The position numbers and the translations under genes are program-made. This document shows, one piece after another, positions 63,037 through 64,000 of a stretch of DNA of 64,000 nucleotides. The stretch covers positions 62,001-126,000 of the forward strand of contig NZ_PGCK01000002.1 in the NCBI RefSeq assembly GCF_021023085.1, read 5' to 3'. The DNA comes from Methanooceanicella nereidis. Lineage in GTDB: Archaea; Halobacteriota; Methanocellia; Methanocellales; Methanocellaceae. Each line of letters begins with the position of its first letter. The first letter of the stretch is position 1. The notes under the pieces are model-generated. The model had not been told where the DNA came from, did no database searches, and saw only the letters and a program-made list of their open reading frames with translations.

Positions 63037-64000
63037 ATGACATCGGGCAGGGACATTGAGGTCATCCTGAGTAACACCAAGGAATTATTCCTTGTCATGT
63101 CCATCATCATGTTAGTGATGGCCGGGGTGTGTTTCCTGCTCGGCGAGCCACAAAACTCCATAGCTTTTATCGACGCGTTTATCGTAAGCCTGGGAATTGG
63201 CGTTTTACTCTGGATGGTATTCCCGGATATCCCGGAGCCTGAGCTTCGGCATGCCATAATCATTGCAGCCCTTGCATACCCCATAGTGGCCGCTATAACC
63301 ATGATACCGTATTATGTGATACAGGGTATCCCGCCCCTTGACGCGTTTTTCGAGGGAATGTCCGGGTGGACGGGGACCGGAATGACCATGATAGCGGACC
63401 CTCAAAATTCGGATCGTGTGATCCAGCTATGGCGCAGCACGACAGAATGGCTCGGCGGTTTCGGGGTCATAGTGCTGATGATCACCATCCTGATACGACC
63501 GGGTACGAGTACTTACGTTCTTTACCAGTCCGAGTCACATAAAGAGAAGATCCACCCCAGCGTCAGGTCCACTGTGAGGACGATGTGGGGACTGTATGTG
63601 ATATTGACGATACTGGGCATATTTCTTTTATACATTGCAGGAATGCCCCTGTGGGATTCCCTTAACCATTCTTTAGCCTCTTTCGCGACCGGCGGTTTTT
63701 CGATATACCCTGAGAGTATCGCCGCATACGACAGTATCTGGATAGAGATGGCCATATCGTTGCTTGTGATCATAGGCGCTCTGCCGTTCGTTGTCATCTA
63801 CAGGACGATAAGGGATGGCAAGATGGCCCTTTTTAAGGATATTCAGGCGAGGGCAATGTTCATAATCATTATTTTTGGCGCTATGATCCTTACTGCCGAG
63901 AACTACTTTACATATGGCAATATCATTGATTCCGCCAGGTATTCCTTATTTCAGTTCATTTCTGCAGTGACGACGACAGGTTTCCAGACAGCGGACATCG
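63037..64000 (+). CDS. trkH: Trk potassium uptake channel TrkH, C-terminus cut by window edge
   Basis: Starts at ATG 63037 (MTSGRDIEVILSNTKELFLV); 321 codons are visible and the frame runs off the window. Pore selectivity segments are SGWTGTGMTMI, SFATGGFSIYP and SAVTTTGFQTADI, as in TrkH/KtrB. It forms the K+ (or Na+/K+) channel gated by TrkA, with which it is translationally coupled. Confidence 0.94.
   Translation, partial: MTSGRDIEVILSNTKELFLVMSIIMLVMAGVCFLLGEPQNSIAFIDAFIVSLGIGVLLWMVFPDIPEPELRHAIIIAALAYPIVAAITMIPYYVIQGIPPLDAFFEGMSGWTGTGMTMIADPQNSDRVIQLWRSTTEWLGGFGVIVLMITILIRPGTSTYVLYQSESHKEKIHPSVRSTVRTMWGLYVILTILGIFLLYIAGMPLWDSLNHSLASFATGGFSIYPESIAAYDSIWIEMAISLLVIIGALPFVVIYRTIRDGKMALFKDIQARAMFIIIIFGAMILTAENYFTYGNIIDSARYSLFQFISAVTTTGFQTADI

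Noticed and set aside
1-64000. Insertion sequence, integrase or prophage
   Set aside because: No transposase, integrase or phage structural gene was seen on either strand; repeats here are noncoding.

Overview
The window is chromosomal DNA of a methanogenic euryarchaeon. Evidence: methanogenesis marker protein 12, a cysteate synthase plus fused sulfopyruvate decarboxylase pair (coenzyme M synthesis as in class II methanogens), a heterodisulfide-reductase-like HdrABC operon, archaeal ribosomal and RNA polymerase subunits, and the archaeal mevalonate route through isopentenyl phosphate kinase. The gene set, the large PAS-repeat kinase and the TPR proteins fit Methanocellales or a close relative. 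That placement is inference and was not tested by a search.

Layout. 1-3.9 kb: two TPR proteins separated by a 44-bp tandem array, a UbiA prenyltransferase and a NifX-like protein. 4.5-9.4 kb: glutamyl-tRNA synthetase, then a TetR-type regulator divergent from an ABC exporter, with two matching operator-like palindromes between them. 10.2-19.5 kb: a conserved archaeal superoperon on the minus strand (L18e, L13, S9, RpoN, tRNA-Pro, RpoK, enolase, S2, MEMO, mevalonate kinase, isopentenyl phosphate kinase, IDI-2, RNase J). 19.8-28.3 kb: MscS and then nine small exported proteins, all on the minus strand. 28.6-50.1 kb: S6e, a glutamate-synthase-like flavoprotein, marker 12, a 1146-aa PAS kinase, PdxT, homoserine dehydrogenase with an ACT protein, FKBPs, and a PadR/HAAS pair. 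51.1-58.6 kb: UPF0179, HdrABC divergent from the coenzyme M genes, tRNA-Tyr with an intron, tRNA-Asp. 59.2-64 kb: envelope proteins, CheW, a QueG-like protein and the TrkA/TrkH potassium system, the last cut by the window end.

The most novel region is 20.6-28.3 kb. Nine apparently monocistronic genes for exported proteins share a promoter in which a CGA triplet lies about two helical turns from an AT-rich TATA box. Five also share a leader ending in GAGGAGGGTAG. At least six encode variants of a short FPTI-type repeat that I do not recognise. One gene is a mosaic of two neighbours, and another carries an exact 168-bp internal duplication, so the locus is diversifying by recombination.

A second unexplained layer is a set of noncoding repeats: three palindromes of about 540 bp, one solo end, and four tandem arrays with units of 40-44 bp. 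They occupy six of the eight convergent (3'-to-3') intergenic spaces in the window. Two of the palindromic elements are the same ~0.7 kb unit in opposite orientation, about 16 kb apart. A third point of interest is the HdrA protein, whose C-terminal MvhD-like domain has lost every cluster cysteine. No transposase, prophage or CRISPR array was seen.
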